64,000 bases of DNA from NCBI GenBank assembly GCA_008973525.1, contig WACJ01000048.1:1364001-1428000 (forward strand), written 5' to 3'. Each line of letters starts with the position of its first letter. Position 1 is the stretch's first letter. The notes under the pieces were generated by a model. That model made no database searches and was not told where the DNA came from. It saw only the letters and a list, made by a program, of their open reading frames with translations. The DNA comes from Stenopsyche tienmushanensis (lineage: Eukaryota > Arthropoda > Insecta > Trichoptera > Stenopsychidae). Shown in pieces: positions 22,299 through 33,308 of this stretch. The translations under genes and the position numbers were made by a program.

Positions 22299-23083
22299 GG
22301 TCATCCAGAAAGTAAGGTTACAACATGTATATAAGATCGAATAAATATATTAAACTATTTTTCATTGTAATCACTGTTGAGATCAAGACATTTTTGTAGT
22401 CTGGGCAACTTTTGTTTGTTTGTTGAATTGTCTTTTGGATTCTGGGGTGTAAGGAACATCCACGTCTCATCACCCATTAGAATAGAGTCCAGAAAAGCTT
22501 TTACCTCTTGTTCAAAACGATACAAAAATTCACACGATTTTAACGGTGCTACAATGTGAACATTCTGGGCATCCATCTCACACACAACTTCTTCTAACCA
22601 AGTTTTTCCGACACAATATCACCGAGAAGACTTTTAGGAATGTCAGTAAATTCTTCCTGAAGGTCATCAAGCATCACATAGCGATAATTTCGCACTTGTT
22701 CTTCAATATTTTGCACAAGTTCGTCAGAAATGCCTGATGGTCTCCCACTCCTTGCAAGGACTTCTCTGAACAATCTAGCCCATTTTGTGACATGTTGTCG
22801 ACTCATCATATCACTGCTATAATCTTCCACGATCTTCCGATGGATATTCGCGACGGTATTGTTCTGCAAAGTCAAAAAACGGATGATCGCGCAGATCTCG
22901 CATGAAGGTGGCAGGAGCGCGCGATGACTTTTCCATCGGAAGAATTTACTGTGGCTGTATAAAATGGCCGACAAATACACGGGACCAATCAAACTGACCG
23001 TTATGATCCCAACTACACGCCAATTTATAAACAAAAATTCCGGCATCCTCAGAAGCCCTTGTAAGCTTACTTTCTAGATGACC
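22299..23083 (-). mobile_element. Internally deleted mariner element with both TIRs
   Basis: TIRs are GGTCATCCAGAAAGTAAG (from 22299) and, inverted, CTTACTTTCTAGATGACC (to 23083), with 2-3 mismatches over about 25 bp. The minus strand encodes a transposase relic: helix-turn-helix ICAIIRFLTLQNNTVANIHR, ARSGRPSGISDELV, LLGDIVSEKLG, a stop, KKLCVRWMPRM, a frameshift, then FLDSILMGDETW and a C-terminal KCLDLNSDYNEK. The first catalytic Asp (DETW) is present, but the region with the other two acidic residues is missing. At 785 bp it is well below the usual 1.3 kb, so it is a deletion derivative that could only move with transposase supplied in trans. Confidence 0.9.
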
Positions 23084-23169
23084 TGTATTTTGTTTAGCTT
23101 ATATACTTGATATATACCCAGACTGGGACTTATAGATTTTAATCTATTTCCTAGTAGACTGAAAGCTGG

Positions 23170-23479
23170 CAGCATAAATTGTACGTCATCTAACACATGT
23201 GAATAATTTAATAGTTGTGTTCTGGCGTGTTTCCGGACATTGTTTATGACAGTCTGGCGACTGAGTGCTATTGAGTTTGGGAGAGAAGGGGCTTGCCAGA
23301 CTATTACCATCTTGTTAAGATAGTACCCGATTGGTTCAAACTTGCTGAAGCTAATCAGAAAATGATGTCATTTTTAAAAAGCCCTCAGTCGCCAGATTGT
23401 CATAATGATAGTCCAGAAACACGCCAGAACATAAGTATTAAATTATTCACATGTGTTAGATGACCTTCAATTTATGCTG
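23170..23479. mobile_element. Foldback element with 96-bp inverted arms
   Basis: Left arm 23170-23265 and right arm 23384-23479 are inverted copies with about 90 percent identity. They begin CAGCATAAATTG, share TCATCTAACACATGTGAATA and TTCTGGCGTGTTTC, and end CTGGCGACTGAG. A 118-bp centre has no coding capacity. The transcript would form a long hairpin. No clear target-site duplication is visible. Confidence 0.85.
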
Positions 23480-24707
23480 TCAGATCTTGGTATATAGTGT
23501 AATATATGTACCTGGGACTCCTTAGAATCGATACTAATGATTAATATACAATTTTGCATCATTTTTCAATACAATAAGCGTCAATTTAATTAAGCAACTA
23601 GTGCAAAAAAAAACAAAATCTCGTACTTTTTTGATAAAGAAATATAGACTTCGACTGAGGGAATTTTTGTCATCATTTATCATGGCACATTGTTTAAAAT
23701 TAATACTTCAGATGACGTGAATTATATTTCAAAGCTTAGATAGTTTGTTATTATTTTTTTATTATTGCCAATCGAAAAAAACTGCTCCTAAACACAAATA
23801 AATCATATAAATAATACTAATTGAAAATTGTTTGATAAGCAAAATTATTTTTAAAATCTAATAATTTAACAAAACTAAATGAACCTGCTACAAAACCAGT
23901 GATTCTTTTATTTATTGCATAATTTTGAATTCTCTCACGATGCGAACATTAGGACGAAATTGCAAACGTAACGATATATCGTCGTTGGCATTTTGTGCAA
24001 ATTTGCCAACGACGTTATATCATTGACCGGCACTAAAAGAGTTAAGATTATGTATTAACAAAATATTAAAGTATTTTTATTTTTACATATTTTTTAATGA
24101 ATTTATTAAATTTCAGCATGTAAAATGAATATTCCTGCTTGTAAAATTCAATTTATGATTTCTTTGATAAGATAAATGTAATTATATATTCAGCAATTAA
24201 ATTGTTAATGAGTTTATAATACACAAAAGCCGCATTTGCACACAAAATGATAAAAATGGGTATGCATATAGATAGGCAATGGTAAAAATTTTAAAATGAC
24301 ATCTGTGAATTATGGTTAAAATTAATCATGTATTCGTTTCGAGTGAAAATTAGTTTGGGAGGGAAAGGTTTAAATCTTGACTAAAATGGTTCATTACTTG
24401 ATAAATAAATTCATGCAAAACTTTTTGCGCATATAACTCAACAACTACTGCAGCTTTTTGTTATCTAAAATTATGAAACATCCGAATATTATTAAATAGG
24501 TGATAAAATATTCAAATGTTGGAATTTAATATTTGAAAATTTGCATATCAAATTTATACAATAGAGTTTTTCAATAGAGACGCTCAATTTTTTTAAGATT
24601 ATAATGGCCATGTTATTATAGAAACATCTGTAAAATTTATTGTAAATTATTCAGAAGTGTATGGCAAATCATCATGGAAGGTTATAGCGTTGAACGATGT
24701 GTGTAAA
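23480..24707. other. AT-rich intergenic DNA, no gene seen
   Basis: Very AT-rich. Near 23950-24015 an imperfect inverted pair is visible (AAATTGCAAACG/ACGATATATCGTCGTTGGC and GCCAACGACGTTATATC). Nothing else is supported. Confidence 0.5.
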
Positions 24708-25514
24708 TTATCAAATTTTTTTTTTTTTTTGGAGGTTGTGACCTTAGGGCCAATGCCTCCCTGAATTTACAGGGTTGGTCATTAATGACCATAATTGTTA
24801 TTTTATACATGGTACAGATAAAAGTTATATAATATAGCATCTTAAAGGTTATACAAAAAAATATACAAAGAAAATATTAAATACAAAGAAAATATTAAAT
24901 AAATAAAATATGCATCTAAAGAATATATAAACATAAAATAGACTAATAAAATAAGAACATATGTGTAAAGATAATAAAAGATTATAAAAGATTACAAGAA
25001 AAATTATAAAAGATTACAAGAATAAAATTATTTAAAATTATAGTTTAGACTAACCGATACCCTTTTTTGGGTATCGGAATCTGCGTATGTTCCTAGTGAC
25101 CTTAAGACCAATTATCGCCTTCGGGCGGCGATTCAAGCTGCTCGAGTAGGAAGATAGGGAATTTATGATGGGATTTGGTACCTTTTTTAGGGAATCAAAG
25201 AAATTGGTAGAAAGGTACTCAATGTGATCTTTGATGGGAGGGATGTTTGCTTCGTATTGAAGTTGGGAGTTCCGGAGATACCAGGGAGCTCCAAACGCTC
25301 GTCTTATAGCAATGCTTTGTAATGTTTTCAATTTGCGATTGTCGCTCTGCCGGTATCCCCAGACTGGAGAGGCGTAGGTCATGATGGGACGTATGAGGGA
25401 TTTGTATAAGAGCAATTTGTTCCTGATGGACAACTTGCTCTTAATACATAGGATGGGCTTTAAGGCGGCTAAGGCTCCGCGAGCTTTTTGATTACCGCGA
25501 GCTTATCAAATTTT
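24708..25514 (-). mobile_element. Jockey-like LINE, 5'-truncated copy with 12-bp TSD
   Basis: TTATCAAATTTT occurs at 24708-24719 and again at 25503-25514, flanking an insertion of about 780 bp. The left side begins with a T tract (the poly-A tail of a minus-strand element). The inner 3' UTR, about 24731-24910, is nearly identical to 36003-36195. The coding relic is listed separately. This is a typical target-primed insertion. Confidence 0.92.
25050..25493 (-). pseudogene. Jockey-clade LINE ORF2, C-terminal end
   Basis: The minus frame reads ARGALAALKPILCIKSKLS then IRNKLLLYKSLIRPIMTYAS and PVWGY, then LKTLQSIAIRRAFGAPWYLR, IPPIKDHIEYL and a final YPKKGIG-stop at 25050-25052. This is the canonical stretch after the RT domain of jockey-type elements (LSIRNKLLLYK..IRPI.TYA.PVWG). 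The frame is intact to its stop, but the N-terminal part, with endonuclease and RT core, is gone through 5' truncation, so no functional protein is made. Confidence 0.9.
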
Positions 25515-25823
25515 AATTTTTAAAATCAGTCCTGCGTTCGAGAAAAATTCCGTGCATTACATGATTTTCATCCCAGCCACAACTGTCCTGCCGAGTCGAC
25601 TATTCAAAGTTTGGTGGCCAAATTCGAGTTATAATCGGCTAACATCCGTACGTTATCGAAACGCAAGGTCTGCTTAAAGCAACGTTGCTGTACGTGAGAG
25701 TGTACGGAAAACCCTGAGGCAGTCAATTTCTCGTCGTTCACAATAACTTGTCTTGAACTTTGATTTGCATTCGTATAAAATCTAACTGATCAAGGAACTT
25801 AAGGTAAATGATCATAAACAAGC
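25515..25823. other. Intergenic, no gene seen
   Basis: No supported feature. Confidence 0.5.
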
Positions 25824-26075
25824 GTGTTCGCTGATTGGCCTCTGGAACAGTTGGAAGTTGACCTAATTTCATTAACAAAAAAAATCATCATTAGCGACAA
25901 GTTCCATTATTGGATGAATGAATGTGTGAACAAACAAAATTTTCGGATTAAGGACGATACCAATCCATATGAGATCTACCAGCTCCAAATGTATTGTGAT
26001 TCAGCTTCAATTTTGCGACAGAGTCATCAAAAATTGGACCTTCTGAATATATATCACCAAGCAAAAATGTGTTAG
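25824..26075 (+). pseudogene. Tc1/mariner-superfamily DDE transposase fragment
   Basis: The + frame contains KKIIISDKFHYWMNECVNKQ then NFRIKDDTNPYEI. This matches the IIFSDEAHFxLNGxVNKQNxRxW...NPH motif of a DDE-type transposase group common in insects. The usual SDEAHF is SDKFHY here. Upstream DNA-binding and downstream catalytic parts are missing from the frame. The C-terminal motif of the same transposase type (PDLTPLDFF.WG) appears at 27157. Confidence 0.7.
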
Positions 26076-26862
26076 ATATTTGAACTATATTATATTTTAT
26101 AGTTAATGCCATAAAATATTCTTTCATTTTGTAAATAAGTTGATTAGATATCTTACATAAAATTCGTTTTATTTACATTTAAAAATTGAGCGTCTTTATT
26201 GAAATTCCCAGCATTTTTCAATGTTGAAACCATGAGGTGGGTAGTTATCGAATATTCATAACTGATCCTGTTTTTTTTCATGGCATTGTATTCAAAAAAC
26301 GACAATCCTTTCAGACAACACCATTACATAAAGATGACCGTGTATAGTCCCGATATGGTTAAGTTCAAGAGTTCAAGGAAATCGACTCAGTCCCTTTGCT
26401 TGCAAGCAAAAACGGGATCTGCAAGTTCCAGAATCTCATGCTAAAGATGAACTTCAAATCATTTAACACTTGAATGAACTTTATCATTGAATTCATGGAT
26501 CGTTTAGCGGCAAAGTTTGAGCTCCAATCATTAATGAGGCTTTTATTTTAGTGCCAAAATCGCTTTCCTTTTTGCACTTAATTATATGTATCCGATTCAT
26601 GTTACGTTTTTCTCCATTCACTGCCACATTAAATTCTCTATTTTTTATCCATGTGTGGTTCAATAATTAAAATTGAACATGTAACGCCGACAATTAAAAT
26701 GAAAATGATTTGGCAATCCATTCATAAATATCCTGTTACTAATTAAAATATTCGGATTTTACAAAGCATGCAGGTTTAGTAACGATCATTCAGTGGACTG
26801 TCATTAAAAGTATCTCTTAAACATGAAAAAAAATTAATTGATATCTCCAACATTTGTGTCTA
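26076..26862. other. Intergenic, no gene seen
   Basis: No supported feature; possibly decayed transposon interior. Confidence 0.4.
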
Positions 26863-27145
26863 ACATACAGGTGTTTTGCATATGGTTCGACAATTTTTTT
26901 TTGGAGATTAGGGGGTCTTTTGCTACGTATCGCACATAAGCTCTATGTCTTAAGTATCAGAGTTGTCGAAATGGATTTTTTTTTCAACATTTTGAAAAAA
27001 AATTTCGAATTCCATGATGCGCGACAGACGCGATAAACACGACTTCACTCTAGGCTATAGAGACTGACTAACTAGTCATAACGTATATAAACTTGATACA
27101 GTCTGTTTCAGCGGATCAAGCTGTCGGATATATTTGACATGAAAT
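26863..27145 (-). mobile_element. Repeat family J (mariner ends), copy 1
   Basis: The segment TTTTGCTACGT, AAGTATCAGAGTTGTCGAAA, TTTCAACATTTTGAAAAAAA joins directly to ATGATGCGCGACAGACGCG, a join that skips about 310 bp relative to 33309-33890. The second part on the minus strand encodes CLSRLSRIMEF, the leader of the mariner relic at 33.6-33.8 kb. It is an internally deleted copy. Confidence 0.65.
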
Positions 27146-27152
27146 TGATATG

Positions 27153-27275
27153 GCACCAGACCTGACACCATTGGAATTATTTGTCTGGGGACGTACCCTA
27201 TTCCGTAGCTCGCATGGTCTACAGACCTGACACCACTAGATTTATTTTTCTATGGCATAAGTAGCTACTGGAACT
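27153..27275 (+). pseudogene. DDE transposase C-terminal relic with 65-bp tandem duplication
   Basis: PDLTPLELFVWGRTLF is encoded from about 27156. The nucleotide block starting CAGACCTGACACCA repeats 65 bp later (27157 and 27222). PDLTP.DFF.WG is the third catalytic motif region of Tc1/mariner-like transposases. The same duplication with the same 65-bp offset occurs at 62412/62477. As 65 is not a multiple of three, the frame is broken. Confidence 0.75.
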
Positions 27276-28030
27276 TTTTTTAAGGACCGCAAAGGGTTAA
27301 AAAAAAAACACCGGATATATTGTTTAAATTCGCAATACGCATGCGCCCAAACGAGTTGCATTAAGGCGGATACGCCAAGACTTTTTAATGCAATTAAACT
27401 TGAATCTAAAAGCAATACACTTTATAATCGGTGTAAAACAATTAGAAATTGGAATGTGGCATAAATTTCAATTTTAAAAAATAACGTGCCATATCCACTT
27501 ATTTCGATATTACCGCCATTTGCCAAATATATCCTAATTGATTTATAATTGGTCGATAATAAATAACAATGTTAATGTTTTCAATTCAACTTTGATATGA
27601 TTGAAATTGGTTTTTAAAAGGGGAAATGTGTCACTTTTTATGAAACATAAAAAAATCTAAATTATATCTTATCAGATTATGCTTCGACTCTTTCGGTTTT
27701 TACGCTGTTTATAAGAGTTAATAAAAATGTGTTTAAATCCAGAGATTGTCTCATTCGGCGTGAAACTTGATCATTGCTATATTAACACATTTTTCGCGGG
27801 AAGCTTGGATCAGAGCTCGAGGCGTGCCACTCAACGTAGGCCTGTAATTTCAATACATTCGTATATTTGTTATATAAATTCTAATTTTTTTAAATATTTA
27901 TTAATCCAGTCGACAAATATTGAACATTAGAAAATACACAAATTGAGAATCAACGGCATTTGAATTTTGATTTCATATTAAGTCAAACCATATAAATAGA
28001 AAATTCTACACAAAATATGAAAACAAAGCT
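27276..28030. other. AT-rich intergenic DNA, no gene seen
   Basis: No supported feature. Confidence 0.5.
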
Positions 28031-28085
28031 CCCCCCCCCCCTCGCGTGCATGATACATCACTCAATAAGTTTGTAGGATTTTTTT
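28031..28085. repeat. C11 tract and mariner-terminus-like sequence
   Basis: C11 at 28031-28041 is followed by ACATCACTCAATAAGTTTGT and AGGATTTTTTTTTGG. The latter resembles 31886-31910 (beside a mariner relic) and 35566-35598 and looks like a mariner terminal inverted repeat (TCATTCAATAAGTTCGTAGG). Confidence 0.5.
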
Positions 28086-28421
28086 TTGGAAGACATTGCG
28101 ATAAAACAACCTCGATGAAAATGAAGAAGAAAATATTAGTATTCTTTATAAGAAGAAACTCAACATACATCCCAATTATGTAGTTAAAGAACTGATCGAT
28201 CAACCCTTCAGGACACGAAGGCTGAAGCGCTTTATGATTCATAATCTCGTAAAAAGTCCAAGTGAATGATTAGGAGGTCAAGGAATGAAGACCTATATGA
28301 ACCAGCATCATAAATTCCATAAAAATGGCTAAGGGTCCTTCAAAGGACAGATTGTTGAGATAAATGTATAAATTAATGTATAACAGATACATCTGGATTA
28401 ATGCCAGGTTCGTAACAACGG
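28086..28421. other. Intergenic, no gene seen
   Basis: Possibly the interior of a decayed mariner beginning at 28049; no motif is recognisable. Confidence 0.35.
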
Positions 28422-28449
28422 GGTGGCAAAGCAGGCGCCCGCCACGAGC
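28422..28449 (+). repeat. 28-bp GC-rich block shared with 53279-53306
   Basis: The two loci share GGTGGCAAAGCAGGCGCCCG followed by CCACGAGC exactly, including the palindrome GGCGCCCGCC-like core. Upstream both have a CGTAAC sequence. Confidence 0.7.
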
Positions 28450-28584
28450 GCAAAGCGCAGAATACCGATACAGTCGAGAGTTGCACATGGTTTTTAATTC
28501 ACTTGACCATTCTGCTTTACAATCATTAACACAGAATGACTCTATCCATTTTTATAAAATATACTACATTACGTATATTGCGGT

Positions 28585-29040
28585 CTGAAAAACGGACCGG
28601 TTGGATGCACAGATCGTACTATGGTCGTGTCCATGTATGGAGGCCGATCGGGAAGCTCTCCTGCGATGTGTCAGAGGTTCCGCTTCAGGAGCTGTTGGAT
28701 ACGCATATCTAGTGGCTGGTCCCCGCGCATTCGGCGCATTCAAACAGTTTTAGTCACTAAATGTGCGGAAGGAGTATTCTACGGGGAATAACTTCGTAGT
28801 CTACTCCCTACATTTTTGTTAAACGTAAACTCATCAGGACAATTGATTGGCATCTGGATATAATAATAAATTCATCATTCCGGTGTAAAGCAGCTCCAGC
28901 CCGAACATGCAATGAATCGTCCAAACCCCTATTTCCCTGCAAATACTTGCAGCAGCTACGGTGGAACAGACCTTGTAGCCACTACATCCTCTTTTAGGAC
29001 TTTTTGCGGCATTTTCGAGGATAAATGCGTACCTGGGGTC
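28585..29040 (+). repeat. Repeat family B, copy 3 (split)
   Basis: 28585-28625 carries GAAAAACGGACCGGTTGGAT and GCACAGATCGT. The next family block, GACCTTGTAGCCACTACATC, CTCTTTTAGGACTTTTTGCG and GCATTTTCGAGGATAAA, lies at 28968-29036. About 340 bp of unrelated DNA separates them, so the copy was split by an insertion or these are two fragments. Confidence 0.6.
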
Positions 29041-29049
29041 CCGAATAGC

Positions 29050-29525
29050 GGGACCAATAAATAGCTCGGGTATGTGAAAGGCTCCTATGTTCCTTTGTCT
29101 CAGATATGAAGTGATGGAACCATGTTTCATCCTAAATTGATGCAATATTCGGCCTTATTGCATTCGGCAACATCGCTAAACAATCGACTAAAAAATCATC
29201 ATGGCGCTATTTTTGTTCCATTGCGAGTAAACGCAGCACCCATCTTGCGCACAGCTTTCTCATGTCCAAATTTTCACTCAATTTCAGTCAATGCGATGCA
29301 CAGCATATTTTTAAAGACCTACCATGTCTGCCAGTTCGCGTATACGAAAGACGACGACCATCCAATAACATTTTATGGATTTTCTTCACCATTTCTCGGG
29401 TGTTTATCTCATTTGATCGACCACTGCGCTGTTCGTCTTGGCAGCTCGTACGGCCTCATTTAAACTCTGCCACTCAACATCTTACTGCTGGTAAACAAAG
29501 GAGCATATTCCCCGAGAGTAGAATC
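29050..29525 (-). pseudogene. Mariner transposase relic, N-terminal half to DETW
   Basis: Pieces on the minus strand, in order: a YGEYAPLF-like helix-turn-helix end; QDEQRSGRSNEINTREMVKK then IHKMLLDGRRL; MRKLCARWVLRLLAMEQK; and DETWFHHFISETKEHRS near 29130-29080. These are the consecutive landmarks of a mariner transposase (RSGRP linker, KLCARWVPRLL, catalytic DETW). Several frameshifts and stops separate them. It runs into repeat B near 29045, so the C-terminal half is missing. It is inactive. Confidence 0.85.
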
Positions 29526-30484
29526 TAGCTTGAATTTGATATTAGTTGGACTGAGACCTAAACAATACTAAGCAACGTAACATCTCGAAACATGAAACTT
29601 TCTATCATAGTATTTTTTTAAAACCACAACTGCCATCTAACACAGTTGATTACGACTCAAAATCCGATTTCGCAATGGCAAACAACTATTTCTCTCAACT
29701 GCCAAAATACATTTGCAAAAATAAATTATTAAATATTTGATAAATTCAAAAAGTGGCATATCGCGCGGAATAGTTGCGGAGATGCCAGCTACAAGTGTGA
29801 GCTTTGATTAAATGACCCCGCAAAAAATGTGTTAATATCGCCGATTTTTTTTATCGCTATTGTCTCAAACGATAACTGAAATTCTATCAATGTAGGCTAT
29901 GAGTGACTAATGAGATACTTTTAACTGTCCGAAACGTTTAGGACATTAGTGAACGGTGGTTCAGTGAGTCCACCTTGAAATATCAGGATATGTTGGGCGG
30001 TCGACTTGAGGCTGTGAGGTCAGTAACATGATCATTCAACAATATCAAATTATGCAATTTAATAATTTCATTCAGATTTTCTTTAATTGATTTAAAAAAT
30101 ATATTTAAAAAAATATTTTGTATGCTTAAAAAAACGTATTTTAATATTTTTAAATAAAAGGCGTACGATCGTTTCAATTAATTTGAATTTATATTTTATA
30201 ATTGGGATGATATTGCTCCAAGCTATCGATAAAAATGTTTTATTAATGCTGCCAACGTAAGCGAGTAAAATTTAATTATTCGTTTGACTTTTTCGTCGCG
30301 TTAAACTTTCGCGCTTGGCTCATAAAAGCGCATAGTGTCTTTGTTGCCGGTTATCGCATTTGAAATTCGCGTATTCGATCAAAGATGACGCTGAGCTCGC
30401 CCGCGTCGAGCGAGACGGCGATATGCGGAGAAAGCGCGCGTGCGAAAGAGACGGTCTAATTGTTGATGTATGTAATCGCGCAAG
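29526..30484. other. Intergenic; 3' part becomes CpG-rich upstream of the 30.5 kb exon
   Basis: 29526-30280 is AT-rich with nothing supported. From about 30290 to 30480 CG dinucleotides become frequent (GCCCGCGTCGAGCGAGACGG and GAAAGCGCGCGTGCG), unlike the surroundings, which fits a promoter region. Confidence 0.5.
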
Positions 30485-30489
30485 TCAGT
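30485..30489 (+). promoter_or_regulatory. Possible initiator TCAGT of the 30.5 kb gene
   Basis: TCAGT, the arthropod initiator consensus, lies 66 bp upstream of the ATG at 30553 in a CpG-rich region without an obvious TATA box. Confidence 0.35.
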
Positions 30490-30552
30490 GCACATGATGC
30501 CGGCGTCGGGAGAGCTTGTGTCGGTTGAGAGCGCGTTGACAGTTTTATCGTA

Positions 30553-30690
30553 ATGAAAATGTCAGTGAGTGTTAAAATAGTGGGACTGGTGCTGACGACG
30601 GTGGTTTTGGGGAGTTTAGGGGCGCGCATTGCGGCACCCGGCCCGCCCCCCGACAAGCAATGTCGGCACTTGAACCCGAGCCCGCACGAG
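30553..30690 (+). CDS. First coding exon of an unidentified secreted or membrane protein (partial)
   Basis: The ATG at 30553 opens MKMSVSVKIVGLVLTTVVLG then SLGARIAAPGPPPDKQC and RHLNPSPHE. This is a standard signal peptide (about 1-23, cleavage near SLGA or ARIA), then a proline-rich segment with one cysteine. At 30691 a perfect donor GAG/GTAAGT follows, ending exon 1 in phase 0 after 46 codons. The exon sits in locally GC- and CpG-rich DNA, with a TCAGT initiator upstream. An alternative ATG at 30559 would remove two residues. I could not find exon 2 in the window; the next exon may lie past a long intron or outside. The family is not recognisable from these residues. Confidence 0.6.
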
Positions 30691-31885
30691 GTAAGTCTTC
30701 AGCTCCTGTCATTACCTTTACATAACTATCCCCCGTTCGATGTGAGGTCGACTCACCGTCGTAAATAAAGGCACACCTCATTCATCAAATCGGCCAACTT
30801 CCCCCGGGGAACCGCCGAAAGAACTCCGGCAGTTCACCGACTTACCCTCGCTTCGCGACGCTCGCGGACATGGTCGATAAAGAAAATCTTAAGACTGACA
30901 TAACCCAAGAAAAACTACTTTGACATCTGTCATTTTAACATTTCCTGCATTAACAAAACGTTAATGTGATTTAGTTTCATTATTCCAAAAAACATTAAAA
31001 CCCATAAATAAAACCAACACTGTTTTTATCTTAATTATGTTTATGTTAGTGTTTTATAATAAACGATATTTTTTTGTGCTGTGAACTTCATAAAAAAGTT
31101 TAAAAGTGCAAAAAGCTCCCACAACTCCACATGGTTTTTATGAAGTACGATTTTTCAAACTATAAATATAAAGATGACATAATATTAAATAGAACTTTTT
31201 TACCCTGGATTAATTGGACGTAGCCTTTCTCAAACCGATTACTTAATGCCATGCCAATCTAACAGTCGTATCAATGTATTTAAACATTTTGTAATCCATT
31301 AAGCGATACTGATTTAATAACAATGCTTGTTGTCAGTACCCAAATATTTAATTGAACGATTGCATTGATTTTAATGAGCTATTGTTGATATCTGGGAAAG
31401 ACATTAAAGATTGGGAGCTCCAATTATTCATCTGTTTTAAAAATATTTTTTGCAAGTCTAAATCACACGTTATTACCAATATTGCATAATGGACGTAATG
31501 AACTTTTTGTGCACCATATTTTTTATATGCTCATTGGCAATGTTGATTAATGATGAGATGTTATTATCCGCATGTAATCGTATCATGGAAGAATTCTGTG
31601 TATGTTTTTATCTTAATTTTAGCAGAAAACATCATCAAAATTGCATATTTAACATATATAGCACCATAAGATAACAATTCCATAGTCGAGAACCTGTTTA
31701 TGCATTAAGTCCCACATGCTTAAAGTGGTCGACACACAAACCTGAAAGACTTCGTGAATATTTTATGCGAAGTATTGAGATTTACGAGAGTATGATATAA
31801 TAGTTATTTGAAAAAATATAAACATATAAACGAACCAGGGCTGAATAAAGGGTAAAATATGACGATATTGCCTAATGGTATAAAA
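30691..31885 (+). other. Probable intron or intergenic, no exon seen
   Basis: CpG-rich to about 30860, then AT-rich. I saw no frame with good splice signals continuing the 30.5 kb exon. Confidence 0.4.
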
Positions 31886-32350
31886 CATCACTCAATATAT
31901 TCGTAGGATGACTAATAAAACGACAACTTTTAGGCAAAATTCGATTCTATTTCTAGAGTCACACATTAATTCGAACGATTCTCTATCATTTTGATGCCTT
32001 TTTTGTAGAAGTTTGTAGAAAAATAGGCTTCAATTTCGCACATATTAGAACCAAATCTCTTCCCGTTCTTCCTTTTTCGAGGTGCTCCACTCAGCTGACT
32101 GCCGATTTCAATCTGGAGTACAGTGATGGTTCCATGTTTAATCTATTGTCATTTACCGCATGAAAAAAAACTTTATATTGAGCTAAAATAGCTCCAAACA
32201 GCGCTCCGAATTGTGGACGCGTCGTTATTTATTATAGAGTGTGAGCAAAACGCGGTACCCATCTCGAACAGAGCTTTCTCATGGACAAATATTGATGCAA
32301 CATGTTGAATACAGTACATTCTAATGCATTTAAGGCATCAATATGCACCT
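31886..32350 (-). pseudogene. Mariner transposase relic with terminal repeat
   Basis: Minus-strand pieces: MLHQYLSMRKLCSRWVPRF (about 32300-32235), then a degraded DETW region reading TWNHHCTPD with NRQSAEWSTSKKEERE, then a jump to EAYFSTNFYKKGIKMIENR near the C terminus. These are mariner landmarks with the DETW glutamate codon replaced by a stop and the middle of the catalytic domain deleted. The right-hand end, near 31886, is ACATCACTCAATATATTCGT, resembling the mariner termini at 28049 and 35566. Confidence 0.8.
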
Positions 32351-32974
32351 TTTTACGCATAGATTTTGATTAATATAATGATCATAATTGGACATTTTTG
32401 TTCGATTCCATATTAGGGTCTTCTTCGCCTCTGCCTGTTCCTTGTTAACAGAAAAAATCAACATTTATTCAATTCCTTTTTGAACTCCAACAAATAGAGT
32501 TCTAGCAAATACCTGAGATTTTACTTTCATTAGAGATGCTTCACACTTCCACACTCATATATCGGAATTTTAGAATCAATTCATATACCAAGATATAGTC
32601 TTATCAATACTTTAAATGTGGGTTATTATAAAATGTATGCATCATTAATATTCAGTATGCAATTTCGATGCAATTCGCATACAAGCGTTCACCAATTTAT
32701 TAAGACTCATTGCCTTTTCTACAAACCATTACAATTTCGTCCTGAATTTGATATAAGCTTCTTGTTCCGAACGAGCTGAATCGGAATAAGAACGAGAAAT
32801 CTTTGAATCGATAATATTTGCCGAAGTCGTGAATCATTCGCCGATTGCAAATATTCGTTGACATGATTTAAAAATGAGTTTCACATACGAAATAGTCGTT
32901 CGCATATGTATCCGAATATTTATCCGGTTACAAATGCAAAATCATTATTCCATGGAGATCTTTTACCCGGAATC
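32351..32974. other. Intergenic, no gene seen
   Basis: No supported feature; nearby mariner remnants may extend into it. Confidence 0.4.
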
Positions 32975-33240
32975 CATTTTTGAGACCTGTAAATAAATAT
33001 TGTTTAAATGCCTTATACCTGCAATATTGAAACTATGTTGTAGCTGTTTATAATAAATATATATATTTAGTATTGAAATGCTTCGATCAAGTTCCCACGC
33101 TATAACTTTGGCCACGTCTAACGAAGTTCTAGCCACCTTATATCAAAAATAAACGACGTTTATTTAGCAATAATTAACGTAAACTATTTGTAGATCAATA
33201 ATCAGCTTTGTAGATTTTAATATAATACCGGTAAGTACAA
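32975..33240 (+). repeat. Repeat family F, copy 2
   Basis: GAGACCTGTAAATAAATATT, then GATCAAGTTCCCACG, GCCACGTCTAACG and GCTTTGTAGATTTTAATAT match copies at 10205 and 57500 in the same orientation. Confidence 0.7.
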
Positions 33241-33308
33241 TTAATCGGTGTTTGAAAATTGTTATTAAAAGCTTAATAGACTTTAACCTCCCTGATTTAC
33301 ATCATACA

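Noticed and set aside
23950..24020. Imperfect inverted pair as a MITE
   Set aside because: The arms are short and interrupted and no termini or target duplication can be defined.
28834..29145. 103-codon minus-strand ORF as a gene
   Set aside because: It is a frame through the mariner relic and repeat B; the true mariner signal (DETWFHHF) is in another frame.
29122..29463. 113-codon plus-strand ORF as a gene
   Set aside because: It is the antisense of a mariner transposase relic.
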